DNA from: Sphagnum compactum
Lineage: Eukaryota; Bryophyta; Sphagnopsida; Sphagnales
Reading direction: 5' to 3'
DNA length: 64,000 nucleotides
NCBI GenBank assembly: GCA_965153455.1
Contig: OZ234495.1
Coordinates: forward strand, 17,170,875-17,234,874
Shown here: positions 59,492 through 64,000 of the stretch, piece after piece
Numbering within the stretch: position 1 is the first letter of the stretch
Layout of the letters: each line of letters begins with the position of its first letter
Made by a program: the position numbers and the translations under genes
The notes under the pieces: generated by a model
What the model saw: only the letters and a program-made list of their open reading frames with translations
Database searches by the model: none
What the model was told of the DNA's origin: nothing

Positions 59492-59640
59492 ATAGATCTG
59501 ATCGGAATAATGATTCCGTGTTTAACCAAGTACTCTCATGGTCACATCAACAAAATCTGAACATATAGCTCTGATTGGAACAGTGATTCAGTGTTCAGAT
59601 TTTTGTGATGTCAACATGAGAGTACTTTGGTCAGGAAATG
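59492..59640 (+). ncRNA. Candidate miRNA-precursor-like foldback
   Basis: The left arm 59525-59563 (ACCAAGTACTCTCATGGTCA...) pairs with the right arm 59592-59631 (complement ACCAAAGTACTCTCATGTTG...) over about 39 bp with one bulge and four mismatches. The loop is about 28 nt. This size and pairing match plant miRNA precursors. Left flank and loop are also direct-repeat relatives: ATAGATCTGATCGGAATAAT at 59492 and ATAGCTCTGATTGGAACAGT at 59565. I do not recognise a known mature miRNA in either arm. A MITE relic is the main alternative. Confidence 0.42.
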
Positions 59641-60957
59641 GTCTGATGTTGGAGCTGGAGTGATGCAGCTGCAAAGCAGAAAGGATCACATTATTTTTGG
59701 GCAAAGGCAACCAACAGTGTGGAGGATGATCTCCAGGAAATGCTGTCACAAACATAACAGGCTCAGTTGGAGAATAGGTAGAAGGATGTCGCAGTTTTGG
59801 AGGAGCAAATGCATAAGATGCTGTGGGGATGGAAGGCAGAGTTACAAGCTGTCCCTGCTTCTTCATTGCTGGTATGTCCTTCCTTGACATTCTCTTCTCC
59901 TGCTGCTCACATCTCTGAGATTGTCAGTGCAAGGTTGCACTCAAACTGAATTTTTCATGCTGTCGTTGCAGGCAGAAACTAGCTCCTTAGAGTCCATAGA
60001 CACATGGAGTGGTGTTGCAGTTAAAATGATGAGGATGATAATGCTATAGCAGCATAGCTTGACATCCTGCCCTTTGGAGGCTGCAGGCATATCCACCTCT
60101 CTGAAGGTACTTTTGTAGGGCTTCATTTGCAAACTCACGTATGCAGCTCAACACAGTCCTTGTAAGACACAAGTGCTTGGCTTCTGTTCCAGCTTTTGTC
60201 CCTACTTCCTCTAACTACTTTGCTAGTCCAAAGCCATGGCAGCACTGTTGATGAAGTATCTTCATATTGCTTGCATCTTATAGAAGGATACTGTTCTCAA
60301 ATTTTGTGTTTTGTAGGATTGTGGGATTGTTGGATTGTGGTGCCAGACTTGTGCAGGGAACCAATGCAAGGTAAAGGTGGGGTCAGAACACCAGGTTGGA
60401 ACAAGTTCAAGGAGGTGTAATGGCATTTCTCACAAACTACTGCAGCAACAACCACCAAAGAGCACATAGGCCACCTCTGATCTGTCATTCAGGCCAGTCA
60501 TATTTGGTCCATCTTGCAAACCCTAAATGTGGCACAACGCCTGCTCAGATAATGACGGTCTAGTTTACTGTCTCAGTTTCCACAAAGAAATGGCTCTGAG
60601 TGAGAGTGCTCCAGGCATGTGCTCAGTGCTGATGCCAGGTGGGATTGATGGAAAGATGACCCTCTATTTGCAGCATTAGCAGCTCATGTCAATGGGAGAG
60701 TGGTTAGTATTCCAGAATTGCACAGGGCTGCCAACTCTAAGACAACATGGAATGCTATTCTCTTCTCCTTCTTTTCAATCCCTATTTCTGGTTCCTTAAT
60801 TTGGTTAGAGTCATGCCAGAAGGTTGGCCTCTTTCAGCTTACAATCAGGGATTCTTCCACCCACTGACCTGAATCCATTTTGTCAGAAAGGAACTGTGCA
60901 CAATTTTTCTTGAACAAGAGACTCGGATTTCTTGTGCATGGTTGCAGTGAAGGCTGA
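59641..60957. other. Higher-complexity region, no supported gene
   Basis: No family features in the short open frames. Composition resembles transcribed DNA more than the AT-rich spacers; it may be part of a non-coding transcript containing the foldback. Confidence 0.35.
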
Positions 60958-61425
60958 CACAATGCTTTCCTATTCCAGCACAACAGCAGAAAGGAACTTG
61001 GTCCAAAATCTCCAGTGACACTTGTGACCATGTCTAAGGTACATAATGAAGCATGGGCTGGGATTATAGAAGTGCAGAATCATATGATGTCACTGCTGCA
61101 TGGAGAATCGCTATGGGAGTAGCTATATTTTGACAGACCGCATCATGCATTTGAAAGTGCAGATAGAAGCAGCATTCACTGTCTGACTATGGGAAAGAGG
61201 TTGGCATGAGTACCAAAAGCAATTGATGAAAGAGTTTGGAGGACTGAAGTGCTCTCACTAAGCAGAACCAGCCTGAGGGTCACTTTTAAATGGTACCTGT
61301 TTAAATATGAGCTCTGTCGTTGGACTGATGGCATCCTTCATAGATTGGATCTCAAGAAGGTGGATGCTTCCAAGAAGAATGGGAACCTCAAGGTACAGAC
61401 AGACACAGCTATTGTATCACTGTAG
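60958..61425 (+). other. Coding-like stretch, unidentified
   Basis: One plus-strand frame is open over about 155 codons except for two stops (61120-61122 and 61207-61209). It reads, in parts, KELGPKSPVTLVTMSKVHNE, AWAGIIEVQNHMMSLLHGES and LHRLDLKKVDASKKNGNLKV. A CAG splice acceptor-like site precedes 60979, and donor-like AAG|GTAC occurs at about 61039 and 61393. It may be exons of an unknown gene or a decayed coding sequence. No family recognised, and composition alone could explain it. Confidence 0.25.
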
Positions 61426-62533
61426 CATCAAACTGGACACTTATCTGCAAACTGATCCCAGGTTGAGGGGCAGAACATGCTTCCAAGCCTAGCAGACCCA
61501 CAACATAGCAGTCAAAGGCAGAAGTGGCTCACACAAAAGAAAACCATTACCAACTGGTCTAGTTCTGGTCAACTAGTTAATGCCGCCTTCAAGGGATGTT
61601 GGACCCTTGAATCACTCAGGAGATAGTCCCCAATAATGCTCCCATGGAATTCTGTGGCGATGATGTCATACAGATCCTGTGAAACCGACTTTTCCTGAAG
61701 TTTTGTGAACCTGAAGAAATTTGCAAGATTGCTGAAAGCTCCAGAGAGTAGGGTCATTGTTACATCACCTGGAGGCTGCAACACTGGATCAACAACTGCA
61801 GTTTACAGTTTTTCACTGCTTAACCTGCTCTCCGATTGGAGTCCTCTTCTCTGAAGCAGACAATTATATGTAGACAACATGAGCAGATGAGGTTCACAAA
61901 AATATCCTTTGTAAGCTGGTAACGTAACAGTACTTTGGCATCCCATTTGGACATCATCCAGACAGTGCTTTCCTCCACAGCTACTTTGGAGACTTGTTTT
62001 GTGGAACTTGGACTTAACAGAAGGAGCTGACACATGCCTTGCAGAATGAGTTGAAGAGAAGCTGTGCACTTGGAACCAGTGGTTACATGACATTTCCAAG
62101 ATGGCCCGGTCAGTCATGACTCCCTCCCCACAACCATGTAAGTACCTTGCCAATTGCAATCTTAATTGAATAGTGGTTTTCATCATGTGAGGTTCAGACA
62201 TGTGAAAGTTTCACATGTAGAAACAATAGTATCCATTACCATGTAACCTTTTGGATACATTCATGTATAAGTAGTTCTACTAGCCTTTACATACTGAATA
62301 CACATATGTATTCAGTTAACATGGAAAGACACTTGTATCTAAGAGATGCAATTGTTTGTATATGTCTCTCTTCCATGTAAGAGAGTTCATGCTATAAAGA
62401 TAAAAATTCATATGAAACATGTCGTCTATTATATTCTCAAGTAATTGGAATGAGCGTGATACTTTTGCACTCACAATTATTAACAACTGTTTAGATAATC
62501 GTGTAGTCTCATATTCAATCTAAAATTACAACA
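61426..62533. other. No supported gene; possible copia LTR towards the right end
   Basis: Minus-strand open frames at 61569-61784 (71 codons) and 61803-62201 (132 codons) have no recognised domains. From about 62200 the sequence becomes AT-rich with CATGTA/TACATG palindromes, and a CTATAAAG box near 62393 could belong to a degraded LTR of the copia element that follows; no primer-binding site was identified. Confidence 0.3.
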
Positions 62534-64000
62534 AATGGAGCTTGGCAAGAATTAATAAGGTTATTTGAATCTCAAGATGCAATAACAAAAATGTTTCTAA
62601 GAAACAATTTCCAGACTTCGAAAATGAAAGTGAAAATGTTCCTAAACACATCCATACATGTCAATTAATGTTGGAACAATTATCAACTACATGAGCACCA
62701 AGTGGATGTAGTTCTTTAATTAATGAGAACTATGGCTCCTAGCTATTGAACCTTTATTATTTCCATGATAAGACAACCCAACATAACATTACAATGAAAA
62801 GTTTAAATACTGGGGGAAAGCACATCAAGGGTGAACTGCTTTTCACCCAAAAAGGTGATGTATACCGAATATTATAGTATATAGTAAATTAAAATCTTGA
62901 TGGTATCCTTTGGCTATCTTAAACACAAGCAAAAAACTTTAAAATTTGCATGACAACATTTTGGAACTCAAAGTTCACTTTGAGTCAAAATTAATTTTGA
63001 TCCAATGATTAGATGAAAAGGATTGGATCAAATTAATGTACATACAGTATATAACTTACAATTTTAAACCGCAACAAAACCTCATGTTTGTGATTCACGA
63101 AACATCACCAAACAAAATAAAATTGAAAAAATAATGCAATGCCCGTTTATAAAGCTCCTCTTCTTTGATATGGTAGTGGTTTTTTTCGTAAAAAATAGAT
63201 ATTATTATGCATTTATTATAACAATGCAAACAACACACATTTTTTGAATGAAATTTCATTCAAAAACTTTAAATCTCTAAGTGATCCTAGATTTAATTCA
63301 TGTATATCAAAATCATACACCATAAAACAATTCACCAAAGAATTCCATTCACAACCTTAGTTTTGAAATATATATGCAATTTTTTCAAACTTTGTGATAG
63401 GTATTATTTTGTCCCAAATATACTCCATACATTCAAGTTTTTCAATGTTTGTTAGATTTTTTTAAATAATTGACTAGATTTAGTTTAAAGTTAATCAAAT
63501 ATACTTAAAACAACCCAAAAATATTCAAAATGTGATGTCCATACATTAATTGCAAAAAAATATACTTGTGATTATAATTTTTGGGGGGCTTAGTGTGCTT
63601 ATGCACTACTATATCTAATAATCTAACAATGTTAAACGTTGGAAAAGACCTTATAATTTAAGAAGAAAATACCATTCAAACACACTTTTAATTCATAAAA
63701 ACAAAATCCAAGCCAACTTTCCTAATGTCAATAATTATAAATTCAAATTAAATCAAACAATAAAAGGAAGTTCAAATGTTTTTGTTGCAAGAAAATTAAC
63801 CATGCAATAAAATATTGTAATTTAAAATTACTGAAAATAAATGAATTGCAATTCAATCCAACATAGCTACTCAAAATAAAAAATTATATGTAGTTATTAT
63901 GATTGTTGAAAATGGGAATGATAATTCATGGTATTTAGATACCAGAACCACAAATCATATGTCACATGATATTGAATCATTTCTAACATATAATAAATGG
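62534..64000 (+). mobile_element. Decayed Ty1/copia retrotransposon gag-pol start (runs off right edge)
   Basis: At 62534-62757 a frame reads NGAWQELIRLFES, MFLRNNF and MRTMAPSY, typical of the copia gag (UBN2) domain, with stops between. At 63777-63818 there is a CX2CX4HX4C zinc knuckle (CFCCKKINHAIKYC). From 63899, in another frame, WYLDTRTTNHM marks the start of the copia protease region; the catalytic D-[ST]-G-A is altered (DTRT). Frames change between the three parts, so the copy is non-functional. The spacing between gag and knuckle (about 1 kb) is longer than usual, suggesting an insertion. Confidence 0.8.

Noticed and set aside
61803-62201. 132-codon minus-strand open frame
   Set aside because: No domain, mixed composition, and neighbouring frames are equally open; not enough to call a gene.

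Overview
The window is nuclear DNA of a land plant. It holds spliced genes with GT-AG introns, an AT-rich intergenic background, plant Ty3/gypsy and Ty1/copia relics, AAACCCT-type interstitial repeats, and plant-type asparagine synthetase. The wide, repeat-filled spacing suggests a medium or large genome; I cannot assign the species from sequence alone.

Layout. 1-3149: 3' end of a Ty3/gypsy chromovirus-type element (integrase, chromodomain, polypurine tract, 3' LTR). 3150-6590: AT-rich spacer with a dispersed repeat and small tandem repeats. 6928-11690 (+): complete 14-exon glutamine-dependent asparagine synthetase, 594 residues by my splice model. 12700-13600: small repeats and a GC-rich promoter-like stretch. 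15184-about 16190 (+): gene whose N-terminus carries the plant serine-rich-protein motif CLCAPTNHAGSFRCRLHR. 16200-26500: gene-free AT-rich DNA, interrupted at 23354-23987 by a GC-rich Helitron-like element with a minisatellite. 26545-29851 (-): complete 5-exon SLC13-type dicarboxylate transporter, 648 residues by my model. 30150-53000: gene-poor repeat territory with a minisatellite upstream of the transporter, telomere-like minisatellites, two MITE-like elements, a long foldback, a minus-strand solo LTR of the 1-3149 family, and a decayed hAT-like transposase. 53000-62200: higher-complexity, higher-GC DNA without a convincing protein gene, but with a local duplication, a miRNA-precursor-like foldback at 59525-59631 and some coding-like stretches near 61 kb. 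62534-64000: decayed Ty1/copia gag-pol running off the right edge.

The intact genes look like independent housekeeping or metabolic loci: nitrogen assimilation into asparagine, and probable vacuolar carboxylate transport. Nothing links them as a cluster. The most interesting unexplained items are the 59.5 kb foldback, the Helitron-like element and the module it shares with two other repeats, and the solo LTR bordered by unusually long direct repeats.
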